From G963717155 sp963717155 (lineage in GTDB: Bacteria; Actinomycetota; Thermoleophilia; Gaiellales; JALYLC01), in contig OY970326.1 in NCBI GenBank assembly GCA_963717155.1, positions 186,001 through 250,000 on the forward strand: a stretch of 64,000 nucleotides of DNA, read 5' to 3'. The position numbers and the translations under genes were made by a program. Numbering within the stretch: the first letter of the stretch is position 1; each line of letters begins with the position of its first letter. The notes below the pieces were generated by a model. It worked only from the letters and a program-made list of their open reading frames with translations. It ran no database searches and was not told the DNA's origin. This document shows, piece after piece, positions 8,488 through 17,439 of this stretch.

Positions 8488-8515
8488 CTCAACCTGTGAT
8501 CTTCGCCCTATGGCG
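8488..8515 (+). repeat. Short linker repeat module
   Basis: CTCAACCTGTGATCTTCGCC followed by CTATGGCG sits between the two subtype-1 modules. Its near-exact reverse complement is found at 46494-46520. Confidence 0.75.
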
Positions 8516-8520
8516 TTGTC

Positions 8521-8621
8521 GGCCTATCCGCGATCACGGTTGCGACGGGTCGACGACGTCTGCGTGCCTCCGTACGCGGCCCTGTTCTCGGTTCCGAGAA
8601 CCACGCTCCTGACCTGCGTCT
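8521..8621 (+). repeat. 101-bp repeat module, subtype 1, copy 2
   Basis: Direct repeat of 8374-8474, spaced by 46 bp. The four differences from copy 1 include one in the first hairpin arm (GTACGC for GCACGC), which weakens that stem. The second dyad is intact. Confidence 0.9.
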
Positions 8622-8664
8622 TTCTGAGGCTGGCGCGGCACTTCCGCTCCACCTGCCTCGGGTC

Positions 8665-9078
8665 TCACCCAGGAGCGTCGAGACCCGCCGCGGAGATCGC
8701 AGCGATGGCCAGCGCCTCGTCGTCGGGACCGGGGAGTCCGCTGACGCCGACCGCTCCGAGACGCCGGCCGCCGGACAGGACGGCGACGCCGCCCCTGAAG
8801 AAGGAGTACTTCGGGTCGAAGCTCGCCAGCTCGGTCGGGGAGGCCCGGACATCGTCGGCGAGCGCCGACGTCGTCGGCTGGCCGCTGCGGGCGGCGGTGT
8901 ACGCCTTGCGACGGGCGTTCTCGTAGGTGTCCAGCGGGGCGCCGTCCATGCGCAGCGACGCGATCGGCTCGCCGTGATCGTCGCTCACGATGACGGATAC
9001 CGGCCCGGGCGCGGCCTCGGCCACTGCGTTGACGATCGCGAGGGCGTGGGCCGCATCCAGTTCGCTCGCGGGTTCCAT
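8665..9078 (-). CDS. GlcG/HbpS-like (DUF336) heme-binding family protein
   Basis: About 137 aa. The family pattern is clear: a strand-rich opening PVSVIVSDDHGEPIASLRMDGA, then the ENARRKAYTAARSG helix, FFRGGVAVLSGGRRLGAVGVSG and a final PDDEALAIAAI helix. Relatives bind heme or iron, or sit beside glycolate oxidase and redox sensors, but function here is not defined. The ATG at 9078 follows a GACAAT hexamer by seven bases; a GTG at 9093 is an alternative start. Divergent from the carbonic anhydrase gene. Confidence 0.8.
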   Translation of the reverse strand: MEPASELDAAHALAIVNAVAEAAPGPVSVIVSDDHGEPIASLRMDGAPLDTYENARRKAYTAARSGQPTTSALADDVRASPTELASFDPKYSFFRGGVAVLSGGRRLGAVGVSGLPGPDDEALAIAAISAAGLDAPG

Positions 9079-9183
9079 CGCGTCGATTGTCACAGATTCC
9101 GTCAGCTACCCGTTTCTGGGCGACCAATTCTGTCTACCATGCATCAGGATCGCTAATCGCCAACTGCTCGAGAGGAACGCCAG

Positions 9184-9762
9184 ATGTCCGTGCTCCAGGA
9201 AGTCCTTGCCGCGAACGAGCAGTACGCCGCGTCATTCGGAGACAAGGGCGATCTGGCTTTGCCGCCCGCGCGGGGCTTCGCGATTCTCACGTGCATGGAC
9301 GCGCGCCTCGACCCCGCGAAGTACGCCGGCCTGAGCGAGGGTGACGCCCACGTCATCCGCAACGCCGGTGGGCGCGCGAGCGACGACGCGATCCGCTCGC
9401 TCGTCATCTCCTACAAGCTGCTCGGCACCCGGGAGTGGTTCGTCATCCACCACACGAACTGCGGGATGGAGTTCTTCTCCGACGAGGTGATGCGCGGCCT
9501 GCTCGAGTCGAGCCTCGAGACCGCCGCGCTCGGACCCGATGGCTTCCACGACGTCGGCAGCGGGCCGGGCTCGAGCGAGGCGAAGTACATCGACTGGCTG
9601 ACGATCGCGAACGCGCAGCGGAGCGTCCTGGAGGATGTCGAGCGCATCCGGAAGCACCCCCTCGTGCCCGGCTCGATCCCGATCTACGGCTACATCTACG
9701 ACGTCAAGACGGGACGCCTGATCGAGATCGAGGACGCCACCGCCGCGGGCCGGGCCACGTAG
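9184..9762 (+). CDS. Beta-class carbonic anhydrase-like protein
   Basis: 192 aa. Zinc ligands of beta carbonic anhydrases are visible: C37 in LTCMDARLD (with the D39/R41 dyad), H90 and C93 in HHTNCGM. It belongs to the short actinobacterial type (Rv1284-like). It would interconvert CO2 and bicarbonate in the cytoplasm. GAGAGG precedes the ATG by about eight bases, one of the fewer clear Shine-Dalgarno sites in the window. Confidence 0.93.
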   Translation: MSVLQEVLAANEQYAASFGDKGDLALPPARGFAILTCMDARLDPAKYAGLSEGDAHVIRNAGGRASDDAIRSLVISYKLLGTREWFVIHHTNCGMEFFSDEVMRGLLESSLETAALGPDGFHDVGSGPGSSEAKYIDWLTIANAQRSVLEDVERIRKHPLVPGSIPIYGYIYDVKTGRLIEIEDATAAGRAT

Positions 9763-9829
9763 CGCCCAGCTGCGGGCAGGGAGCCACCCCTGGCGGACAG
9801 GGAGCGCATGGACGATCACCGGCGGCGAA

Positions 9830-9842
9830 TACACTGGGCCGC
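9830..9842 (+). promoter_or_regulatory. -10 element of a leaderless gene
   Basis: TACACT at 9830-9835 ends seven bases before the GTG at 9843, and there is no ribosome site between them. Confidence 0.55.
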
Positions 9843-10829
9843 GTGCTGTTCGAACTCGATGATCTGACCGCAGCGGAGACGCTCGTCGGGGCCTTCTTCC
9901 CGCCGACGCCCCAGTACGTGTGGCCGCTGCTCTCCGAGGCGGTGAGCGAGGGCCAGGACCCAGTCGAGGTGTGGGTCAAGCACGAGAACCACACCCCGAC
10001 GGGAGCGTTCAAGGTGCGGGGAGGACTCGTGTACCTCGATCGTCTCCGGCGCGAGCGGCCGCACGTCGCGGGTGTCGTCAGCGCGACGCGGGGCAACCAC
10101 GGCCAGAGCCTCGCCTTCGCCGGCCGGGCGTTCGACGTTCCGGTGTCGATCCTCGTGCCGCGCGGGAACAGCCGCGAGAAGAACGCCGCCATGGAGGGCT
10201 TCGGCGCCGAGCTGATCGAGCACGGCCGCGACTACCAGGAGGCGAGGGAGCAGGCGGTGGTCGTGGCCGGCGAGCGTGGCTACGAGATGGTTCCGCCGTT
10301 CCATCGCGACCTCGCCTGCGGCGTCGGCACGTATGCGCTCGAGCTCTTCCGGGCGGCTGGCGCGCTCGACGCGGTGTACGTGCCGGTCGGGATGGGCTCC
10401 GGTCTCGCCAGCCTGCTGACCGTCCGGGATCTGCTCGGCCTCGAGTGCGAGATCGTCGGCGTGATCAGCGAGCGCGCGCCGTCGACCGCGCTCTCGGTCG
10501 CGGCCGGCCACGCGGTAGGAACCGAGTCGGCCGCCACCTTCGCCGACGGGGTGGCCTGCCGTGAGCCCGATGAGGACGCGATCGCGATCATGCTCGAGGG
10601 TCGCGCCCGAATCGTGACCGTGTCCGAGGACGCGATCGCCGAGGCCATGCGGACGCTGCACCGCACGACCCACAACACCGCCGAGCCCGCAGGCGCGGTC
10701 GCGCTCGCGGGGTTGATGTCTGAGCGCGCGCGGCGCGCAGGTCAGCGCGTCGCGGTCGTGCTCACCGGCGGCAACGTCGACATGCCCATGCTCGCCGACG
10801 TGCTCGGCGGCCTCACTCCGGTCGCGTAG
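9843..10829 (+). CDS. PLP-dependent threonine dehydratase-like enzyme
   Basis: 328 aa, fold type II. The PLP lysine lies in TGAFKVRGG (about residue 52), the phosphate-binding loop is VPVGMGSGLAS, and ATRGNHGQSLAFAG is the substrate loop. It resembles catabolic threonine/serine dehydratases without a C-terminal ACT domain, so it should not be subject to isoleucine feedback. Hydroxyectoine utilisation dehydratase (EutB) and serine racemase share this architecture and are alternatives. The GTG start fits the leaderless promoter just upstream. Confidence 0.88.
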   Translation: MLFELDDLTAAETLVGAFFPPTPQYVWPLLSEAVSEGQDPVEVWVKHENHTPTGAFKVRGGLVYLDRLRRERPHVAGVVSATRGNHGQSLAFAGRAFDVPVSILVPRGNSREKNAAMEGFGAELIEHGRDYQEAREQAVVVAGERGYEMVPPFHRDLACGVGTYALELFRAAGALDAVYVPVGMGSGLASLLTVRDLLGLECEIVGVISERAPSTALSVAAGHAVGTESAATFADGVACREPDEDAIAIMLEGRARIVTVSEDAIAEAMRTLHRTTHNTAEPAGAVALAGLMSERARRAGQRVAVVLTGGNVDMPMLADVLGGLTPVA

Positions 10830-10855
10830 CGGCGCCGTTTCGACACACCGATGAC

Positions 10856-12130
10856 GTGGTAGCTCCCGAACTCAGCCCCGTGAACCCGCTTCGCACTCCC
10901 TCCGTCCCCGGACCGCGCGCCGACCAGCGCGCGGTCCGCGTGTTCAACCTCTCGGCCGTTGCGCGGCTGATCGCCCGGAGGTCGGCATCGCGTGCGCAGC
11001 TTGCGAAGACCACGGGCCTCAACAAGACGACGATCTCGAGCCTCGTCGCCGAGCTCATCGACCGCGGGGTCGTCGGTGAGAGCGGGCTCGATGCCGACGG
11101 AACGGTCGGGCGGCCGGCCCAGATGCTCGAGCTCTCCGATCGGCACGTCGTCGGGCTCGGGCTCGAGATCAACGTCGACTACCTGGCCGCCTGCGTGTGC
11201 GATCTTCGCGGCGGCGTGCGGCATCACGTGGTCGTCGGCCACGACAACCGCGCGCGACCTCCCGAGCGCGTCGTCGACGAGCTGGCCGAGCTCGCGCATG
11301 AGGCGCTCGAGCGCTGCGCCGAGCTCGGTCTCCGTCCCGTCGGCGCGAGCGTCTGCGTCCCGGGTCTCGTCGACGCGCGCAGCGGCATGCTCGTGTGGGC
11401 GCCGAACCTCGGCTGGCGCGACTTCGCGGTGGCGGCGCGGATGCGCCAGGCCCTGCACGATCCCCCGTTCCCGATCGATGTCGACAACGACGGCAACCTC
11501 GCCGCGCTCGGCGAGCTCGAGAACGGGGCCTTCCGCGGGACGCGCTTCGGGCTCCTCGTGCACGGGGGCATCGGTGTCGGCGGAGCGCTGATCGTCGACG
11601 GCGCGCTGTTCCGGGGCTCCGACGGCTTTGCGGGCGAGCTGGGCCACGTGCCCGTGCGACCGTTCGACGGCAAGCTCTGCGTGTGCGGTGCGCGTGGCTG
11701 TCTCGAGACGCTGGTCGGGCAGGAGGCGATCGCGCGCATGGTCGGGATCGAGGGCGCACGCAGCGAGGAGGCCACGCCGGCCGTCGTACTCGCAGCCCGT
11801 GCGGCCGACGGCGATCCGGCCGCGCGGAAGGCCCTCGACGAGGTGGCGCGGATGCTCGGGGTGGGCCTTGCGTCCGCGGTCAGCACGGTGAACCCGGACC
11901 GCATCGTGCTTGCCGGCACGTTCGCCGTCCTCGGCCCGTGGCTGGTGGAGGGAATCGCCGCCGAGCTCGCGGAGCGCGCTCGGACCGCGTCGCGCGACCT
12001 CGAGGTGCGCGTGTCGGAGCTGGGCGACGAGGCCGGAGTCCGCGGTGGCGCGGCGCTCGTGCTGCACGAGTTGCTCGCGGATCCCACCCGCGCGCCAACT
12101 CTTTCGCCCGCTTCGACGTCAGAGCGGTAG
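10856..12130 (+). CDS. ROK-family transcriptional regulator (XylR/NagC type)
   Basis: 424 aa. The N-terminal helix-turn-helix at about 45-90 (ASRAQLAKTTGLNKTTISSLVAELIDRG) is followed by a ROK sugar-kinase-like domain. The zinc motif CVCGARGCLE near residue 280 is intact, as are DNDGNLAALGE and HGGIGVGGALI. It lies directly upstream of a xylose/ribose-type ABC importer in the same direction and most likely responds to the imported sugar. A start at GTG 10880 is also possible. Confidence 0.92.
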   Translation: MVAPELSPVNPLRTPSVPGPRADQRAVRVFNLSAVARLIARRSASRAQLAKTTGLNKTTISSLVAELIDRGVVGESGLDADGTVGRPAQMLELSDRHVVGLGLEINVDYLAACVCDLRGGVRHHVVVGHDNRARPPERVVDELAELAHEALERCAELGLRPVGASVCVPGLVDARSGMLVWAPNLGWRDFAVAARMRQALHDPPFPIDVDNDGNLAALGELENGAFRGTRFGLLVHGGIGVGGALIVDGALFRGSDGFAGELGHVPVRPFDGKLCVCGARGCLETLVGQEAIARMVGIEGARSEEATPAVVLAARAADGDPAARKALDEVARMLGVGLASAVSTVNPDRIVLAGTFAVLGPWLVEGIAAELAERARTASRDLEVRVSELGDEAGVRGGAALVLHELLADPTRAPTLSPASTSER

Positions 12131-12185
12131 CAGGCGCCGATGCGCGCGCCCGAAGGTCGACCCGGCCATTAGTTGTTCCACCGGG

Positions 12186-12214
12186 TTGATTTCGTTTGAC
12201 GGGCGGAATATCGT
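12186..12214 (+). promoter_or_regulatory. Sigma70-type promoter of the sugar ABC importer
   Basis: TTGATT (12186-12191), 17-bp spacer, TATCGT (12209-12214), about 48 nt upstream of the binding-protein GTG, which has its own AAAGGAAG ribosome site. I saw no perfect dyad for the ROK protein, though the AT-rich patch just upstream (ATTAGTTGTTCC) is a candidate. Confidence 0.5.
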
Positions 12215-12261
12215 TCGCGCCGGCTCCCGACGTCGGGGTCCTCTCGAAAGGAAGTGTCAGA

Positions 12262-13332
12262 GTGAAGAAGTTGATCGCGTTGGCGGCTCTCGCAGCCGCC
12301 ACCACCGTGGTGACGACCGCCACGACTGCCCTCGCCCACACCTCGAGCTCGAAGGCCTCGATTGACGTCGGGGTGTTGCTTCCCGACACGAAGTCGTCGG
12401 TGCGGTGGCAGACGCAGGACGCGCCGGATCTGAAGAAGGCCTTGACGGCGGTCGGGCTCAAGTCCACCGTCGTGAACGCGCAGAACAGCGCGCAGACGCA
12501 GAAGACGCAGGCTGATGCCGCCATCGCGAACGGCGCAAAGGTGCTCCTGCTCGTGAACCTCGACTCGGCATCCGGTGCTGCGATCCAGGCCGCTGCGGCC
12601 AAGCAGGGCGTCAAGGTCATCGACTACGACCGCCTGACACTGAACGGCAGCGCGTCGTACTACGTGTCGTTCAACAACGTGACGGTCGGCAAGCTGCAGG
12701 GCCTGGGTCTCGTCAAGTGCCTCAGGGCCAAGGGCGAGCTCACCAAGAAGCCCGTCGTCGCCGAGCTCAACGGCTCGCCGACCGACAACAACGCGACGCT
12801 GTTCGCGCAGGGCTACAACTCGGTCCTGAACCCGCTCTACAAGAGCGGTGTGCTGAAGAAGGGCCCGAACCAGTCGGTTCCGGACTGGGACAACCAGAAG
12901 GCTCTGACGATCTTCGAGGGCATGCTCACGAAGACCAGCAACAACATCCAGGGCGTCGCCGCTGCGAACGACGGCCTCGGGAACGCAGTCGTCCAGGCGC
13001 TCAAGGCGCACCAGCTGCCTCCCATCCCGGTGACCGGTCAGGACGCGACCGCGCAGGGCATTCAGAACATCCTCGCGGGCGATCAGTGCATGACCGTCTA
13101 CAAGGCTGTGCCACTGGAGGCGACCGCGGCTGCGAAGCTCGCGAAGTCGCTGATCACGGGCGGTAAGCCCGCGGGCGTCAACGGCAGCACCAGCAACGGC
13201 AAGACCAAGGTGCCGTCGGTGCTCCTGACGCCGCAGGCGATCACGAAGGCGAACTACAAGATCCTCTTCACGCAGAAGTACCTGAAGAGGTCCGACGTCT
13301 GCAACGGCGCGTACGCGAAGTTCTGCAAGTAG
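12262..13332 (+). CDS. Sugar ABC transporter substrate-binding protein (XylF/ChvE-like)
   Basis: 356 aa. Sec signal peptide at residues 1-25 (MKKLIALAALAAATTVV...ALA). The periplasmic-binding-protein type I fold shows IDVGVLLPDTKSSVRWQ at the first strand, DYDRLTLNGSASYYVSFNN at about 130 and VAAANDGLGNAVVQAL at about 235, the last matching xylose- and glucose/galactose-binding proteins. No lipobox cysteine is evident. GTG was chosen for its ribosome site. The ligand is probably a pentose or hexose. Confidence 0.93.
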   Translation: MKKLIALAALAAATTVVTTATTALAHTSSSKASIDVGVLLPDTKSSVRWQTQDAPDLKKALTAVGLKSTVVNAQNSAQTQKTQADAAIANGAKVLLLVNLDSASGAAIQAAAAKQGVKVIDYDRLTLNGSASYYVSFNNVTVGKLQGLGLVKCLRAKGELTKKPVVAELNGSPTDNNATLFAQGYNSVLNPLYKSGVLKKGPNQSVPDWDNQKALTIFEGMLTKTSNNIQGVAAANDGLGNAVVQALKAHQLPPIPVTGQDATAQGIQNILAGDQCMTVYKAVPLEATAAAKLAKSLITGGKPAGVNGSTSNGKTKVPSVLLTPQAITKANYKILFTQKYLKRSDVCNGAYAKFCK

Positions 13333-13347
13333 CTCATATCACGTGCA

Positions 13348-13380
13348 TGGCGAGGGCGGCCGTTACGGCTGCCCTCGCCA
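13348..13380 (+). terminator. Hairpin between binding protein and ATPase genes
   Basis: TGGCGAGGGC and its exact complement GCCCTCGCCA flank a 13-nt loop, 16 nt after the binding-protein stop. There is no U-run, so it may stabilise the mRNA 3' end or attenuate rather than fully terminate, leaving more binding protein than membrane subunits. Confidence 0.7.
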
Positions 13381-13394
13381 CGTTACGCTGATCC

Positions 13395-14198
13395 ATGATT
13401 GAATCCCCCGCGATGTCCGCGACCGCGCCGTACACAGGCACCCCGACGCTCGAGCTTCACGGGGTGTCGAAGAGCTTCGGATCGGTACAGGCGCTGACCG
13501 ACGTCGACCTCGTCGTCCACCCCGGCGAGATCATGGCGCTCGTGGGAGACAACGGGGCCGGCAAGTCGACGCTGATCAAGTCGATCGCCGGGATCCACCC
13601 GATCGACTCGGGTGAGATCTCGTTCGAGGGAAAGCCCGTGTCGATCCATGGGCCCAAGGACGCCGCACGCCTCGGCATCGAGGTCGTGTACCAGGATCTC
13701 GCCCTCTGCGACAACCTCGACGTCGTCCAGAACATGTACCTCGGACGCGAGGCGCACGACAGGCTTCTGCGGCTGCAAGAGCCCGAGATGGAGCGCCAGA
13801 CGGCCGCCACGCTCGCGACGCTGTCGGTGACGACGATCCGCTCGATTCGCTCCAAGGTCGCCGGGCTCTCGGGCGGCCAGCGCCAGTCGGTCGCCGTCGC
13901 GCGCGCGGTGATGTGGAACTCGAAGCTCGTGATCCTCGACGAGCCGACCGCGGCGCTCGGCGTCGCCCAGACGCGACAGGTGCTCGATCTGGTCGCCCGG
14001 CTCGGCCAGCAGGGACTCGCGGTGATCCTCATCTCGCACAACCTGCTCGACATCTTCGACGTCGCCGACAGCATCACCGTGCTGCGGCTGGGACGCAACG
14101 TCGCGGAGTTCAAGCGGCGCGAGACCACCGCGCAGGAGGTCGTCGCCGCCATCACCGGTGGCACCGCCACGAGGGTTGCCGGCATCACCGATGTGTGA
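13395..14198 (+). CDS. Sugar ABC transporter ATP-binding protein (single-domain)
   Basis: 267 aa with one nucleotide-binding domain: Walker A GDNGAGKST, Q-loop YQDLALCDNLDV, signature LSGGQRQSVAVARA, Walker B VILDEPTAALG and H-loop ISHNLLD. Many pentose importers use a fused double ATPase of about 500 aa; this is the half-size type seen with FrcA-like fructose/ribose systems, so two copies would dimerise. TACGCT ends five bases before the ATG, so a second leaderless start is possible. Confidence 0.94.
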   Translation: MIESPAMSATAPYTGTPTLELHGVSKSFGSVQALTDVDLVVHPGEIMALVGDNGAGKSTLIKSIAGIHPIDSGEISFEGKPVSIHGPKDAARLGIEVVYQDLALCDNLDVVQNMYLGREAHDRLLRLQEPEMERQTAATLATLSVTTIRSIRSKVAGLSGGQRQSVAVARAVMWNSKLVILDEPTAALGVAQTRQVLDLVARLGQQGLAVILISHNLLDIFDVADSITVLRLGRNVAEFKRRETTAQEVVAAITGGTATRVAGITDV

Positions 14199-14207
14199 GG
14201 ACCTCGA

Positions 14208-15467
14208 ATGAGCGCGGCTCCGGAGAGCGCCAGCGAGTCCCGCACGATCGTCGGCGACATCCGCGATCGGCTGCGCACGGGCGACCTCGGGACGCTGCCC
14301 GTGTTCTTCGCGCTCACGCTGATCGTGATCTTCTTCCAGATCAAGAACTCGAACTACCTCTCGGCTGGGAACTTCAACAACCTGATCGTGCAGATGTCAG
14401 GCGAGGCCCTGATCGCGATGGGCGTCGTCTTCGTCCTGCTGCTCGGCGAGATCGACCTGTCGGTCGGGTTCGTGTCCGGCATCGGCGCCGTGCTCGTCGC
14501 CGAGTTCCTGCTGGAGGGTGGCACGCTCCAGCTGCCGTCGTGGTCGATCGACGGCTTCGCGATCACGCCCTACATCGCGATCGTGCTCGCGGTCGGGGCC
14601 GGCTGCCTGATCGGATTCGCCCAGGGCGTCTTCGTCGCGGTGGTCGGGGTTCCGTCGTTCATCGTGACGCTGGCCGGGCTCCTCATCTGGCAGGGCGTGC
14701 TGCTCGCGATCATCGGCAACGGCGGCACCGTCGTGATCCAGGACGTGACGATCAACAACACGGCTACCTACTTCATGGCGCCCGTATATGCGTGGATCTT
14801 CGCGGCGATCGCGATCGTGGCGTACGCGTGGACGACGCTGAGCTCGACGCTGAAGCGCGGTGTCGACGATCGGCGTGCGTTGGGTTACGCCATCGCGAAG
14901 GTGGTCTTCATGGCCCTCGTCGTCATCGGGATCGTGGCCTGGTCCCTCAGCGAGAAGCTGCGGATCGGCGGCGGCACGCGCGGCTTCCCGGTGGTGCTCG
15001 TGATCCTCGTCTTCTTCCTCGTCGTGTGGACGTACGTGTCCGACCGCACGGTGTTCGGCCGCCACGTCTACGCCGTCGGTGGCAACGCCGAGGCTGCGCG
15101 GCGCGCAGGCATCAACGTCACGCGTATCCGCATCATCGTGTTCATGATCGCGAGCGGCATGGCGTGCGTCGGCGGCATCGTCCTCGCCGCGACGCTCGCG
15201 TCGGTATCCCCGGCCTCGGGTGCCGGCACGTTGCTGCTCGACGTCATCGGCGCCGCGGTGATCGGCGGGACGAGCCTGTTCGGCGGCCGTGGCAACGTGC
15301 GATCGGCCGTTCTCGGTGCCCTCGTGATCAACGCGGTGGCGAACGGGATCGCGCTCGTCGGATACTCGGCGGCAGTCCAGTACATCGTGACGGGGCTGAT
15401 CCTGCTCGCTGCGGTCACCGTGGACACGGTCTCGCGGCGCCGCCTCGCGGCTGCCGGGCGCGTCTAG
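14208..15467 (+). CDS. Sugar ABC transporter permease (XylH/RbsC family)
   Basis: 419 aa with about ten membrane helices. The BPD_transp_2 family signature is visible in GEIDLSVGFVSGIGAVL near residue 85 and GRHVYAVGGNAEAARRAGI near residue 285. It starts nine nt after the ATPase stop. With the two genes upstream it completes an importer for a pentose or related sugar. Confidence 0.94.
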   Translation: MSAAPESASESRTIVGDIRDRLRTGDLGTLPVFFALTLIVIFFQIKNSNYLSAGNFNNLIVQMSGEALIAMGVVFVLLLGEIDLSVGFVSGIGAVLVAEFLLEGGTLQLPSWSIDGFAITPYIAIVLAVGAGCLIGFAQGVFVAVVGVPSFIVTLAGLLIWQGVLLAIIGNGGTVVIQDVTINNTATYFMAPVYAWIFAAIAIVAYAWTTLSSTLKRGVDDRRALGYAIAKVVFMALVVIGIVAWSLSEKLRIGGGTRGFPVVLVILVFFLVVWTYVSDRTVFGRHVYAVGGNAEAARRAGINVTRIRIIVFMIASGMACVGGIVLAATLASVSPASGAGTLLLDVIGAAVIGGTSLFGGRGNVRSAVLGALVINAVANGIALVGYSAAVQYIVTGLILLAAVTVDTVSRRRLAAAGRV

Positions 15468-15477
15468 CTCACCGCTT

Positions 15478-16236
15478 CTACGGCTGAGGGCGGTTCGAGA
15501 CGACTAGGCGCATGCCCGCGTCGTACTCGTTGAGCTCGCGGAGGTACCCGTGCCGCGCATCCCACGCGCCCGAGGCGAGGTCGTCCCGGACGGCCCGCTC
15601 GACGCGCTCGATGACGTGGCCGGGCATGCGCGCGAAGTTCGAGGTCGTTGCACGCGCCTCCGCATCCAGCACGCGCTCGGGATGGGCCCAGAACGCGCCG
15701 AACGTCCAGTCCGGCGTATCGCGCGAGATCGGGACGACGCTGATCGCGGTGTCGCCGCCGAGCCAGTCCGCGAGCAGCTCGGGGTCCGGGAACGTGCTGC
15801 GGTCGAGCTCGCCGATCTCGGGTACGTAGTCGGCCACCAGCCACATGTTCCCGCTCACACGCGCGTCGAACGTGAGGATCACGACCGGCCCCCGGGCGAC
15901 GCGACGCAGCTCGCGGACGCCGCGCTCCTGGCTCTCGTCCCAGTGGTGCACGGAGAGCACGCTCATCGCCGCATCGACGCTCTGGTCGCGCAACGGGAGG
16001 GCGTCCGCGTGCGCGCGGATCGCGGGGGGACGCTCGGGGGCGCGCTGCGCCGCCATGACGTCGCTCGGCTCGATCGCGACGACATGGCGATCGACGGGCT
16101 CGTACGAGCCCGCACCAGCGCCCACGTTGACGACCGTCTCGGCGTCCCCCAGCGCCTCGTGGATGCGGGCGGCGAGCTCGGGATCCTCGCGTCGCAGGCG
16201 GGCGTATCCGACGCCGATCGCGTCGTAGCGGGTCAC
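15478..16236 (-). CDS. SAM-dependent methyltransferase (class I)
   Basis: 252 aa. Motif I is VVNVGAGAGSYEP near residue 38, followed by VVAIEPSDVM and ADALPLRDQSVDAAMSVLSVHHW, as in the UbiE/COQ5-like Methyltransf_11 group. The substrate is unknown. It is four nt downstream of the SGNH hydrolase on the same strand, so it is probably co-transcribed. Confidence 0.88.
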   Translation of the reverse strand: MTRYDAIGVGYARLRREDPELAARIHEALGDAETVVNVGAGAGSYEPVDRHVVAIEPSDVMAAQRAPERPPAIRAHADALPLRDQSVDAAMSVLSVHHWDESQERGVRELRRVARGPVVILTFDARVSGNMWLVADYVPEIGELDRSTFPDPELLADWLGGDTAISVVPISRDTPDWTFGAFWAHPERVLDAEARATTSNFARMPGHVIERVERAVRDDLASGAWDARHGYLRELNEYDAGMRLVVSNRPQP

Positions 16237-16240
16237 CCCG

Positions 16241-17335
16241 CTAGCTGTTCGGCGCCGTCAGCGACCACGACGACGAGATGTTACCGTCGCGGTCGACCGA
16301 CCGGTACACGACGGTCGCGCCCGGCGACAGCGCGAGCGGCTTCTCGTACGTCGAGTAGGGGCCGGGCGCCATCCGGTACTCGATGCCTGCGATGCCGTCG
16401 CGGGCGTGCGCGCTGAGCTCGACGTCGACGTTGCCCCCGGCAAACGAGGACGACGCCGAGACGGTCGGCGGCGTTCGATTCGCGTAGTCGAAGCCCACGT
16501 GCCAGGCCGTCGCCGCGAACCGGTTGAGCCCGGCGATCGACGGATGGAACGCGTCGTGGGTCGACACGTCGGATGCCGTGTACGCGAGCCGGAAGAACGC
16601 GCCGTCGTCCCAGCGGCAGTGCGGATCGGTCGCGCAGACCGACTGCAGGATCGCGTCGTCCCGGCGCTCCAGGGTCTGGATCTCCGTGCGCCTCGACGGG
16701 TCCGGGAGCCCTCGCTCGTCGAGCTTCGGGTCGCAGACCGTGCCGTCCGAGAGCTTCTTGCCGTTACCGGGAATCAGCACGGAGCCGTCGTTCCAGCGGG
16801 CCTCGTCGGTGATGCTCGTCAGCAGCAGGCGAGCGTTGGGGAGCCGCTTCCGGAGCACGTCGATCGCCTGCGTGAACTCCTCCCGGAACACGCTCGGCGG
16901 CGTTGCGTGGTCGGGATCCTTCGCGCTGCAGATGTCGTTGCCACCCGACTGCACCGTCAGGAGCTGCGCGTGATGGTCGGCCGCGACCGCGATCTGACGC
17001 GCGAGATCGCCGATCTTCGAGCCGTCGCGAGCCACCAGGTAGTGGTGCCCCCTCGCCGACGGGTTCTCGGCCACCAGCCTGAGGTAGAGGCTGTCGACCT
17101 TCGGATCGTCGCCGGTCGACCACGACAGTCCCGGCGAGTCACCGCCCTGGATGCCCGCGTCGAACCCCGTGTTGTACGAGTCGCCGAGCGCCGCGATCGA
17201 CGATGGCGGACCCGCGACCGGCTCTGCGACGAGGACAGGCTGGATCGCGGCGCCCGAGCCCGAGGCGGTCAGTGCCGCCACGGCGAACGCGAGGCCGATG
17301 ATCGTGGAGGCTCCTGCGAGGCGCCACACGCGCAT
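16241..17335 (-). CDS. Secreted SGNH/GDSL-type esterase
   Basis: 364 aa with a Sec signal peptide (residues 1-29). Block I is ALGDSYNTGFDAG (nucleophile Ser), block III is QSGGNDICS, and the catalytic Asp-His pair is DAFHPS near residue 265. A C-terminal beta-rich domain of about 85 aa follows (TVSASSSFAGGNVDVELSA), like the Ig-like OmpL47 or sugar-binding tails of exported enzymes. TACCCT ends six bases before the ATG, which indicates leaderless transcription. Confidence 0.88.
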   Translation of the reverse strand: MRVWRLAGASTIIGLAFAVAALTASGSGAAIQPVLVAEPVAGPPSSIAALGDSYNTGFDAGIQGGDSPGLSWSTGDDPKVDSLYLRLVAENPSARGHHYLVARDGSKIGDLARQIAVAADHHAQLLTVQSGGNDICSAKDPDHATPPSVFREEFTQAIDVLRKRLPNARLLLTSITDEARWNDGSVLIPGNGKKLSDGTVCDPKLDERGLPDPSRRTEIQTLERRDDAILQSVCATDPHCRWDDGAFFRLAYTASDVSTHDAFHPSIAGLNRFAATAWHVGFDYANRTPPTVSASSSFAGGNVDVELSAHARDGIAGIEYRMAPGPYSTYEKPLALSPGATVVYRSVDRDGNISSSWSLTAPNS

Positions 17336-17439
17336 CGCAGGAGGGTAACGGCGCTCCTCCGATCGACGGACGTACTCTCAGCCACCACACAGCCCGATCG
17401 GCTCTCGCGGCGCGCGTCCAGGGGTACCACCATGCAGCG

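Noticed and set aside
8136..8621. Repeat block as an insertion sequence or transposon
   Set aside because: No transposase ORF, no terminal inverted repeats enclosing a gene and no target duplication could be seen; a non-autonomous element remains possible.
8291..8926. A 211-codon plus-strand ORF through the repeat block
   Set aside because: It is made of the repeat copies and runs into the antisense of the DUF336 gene; no start signal or domain supports it.
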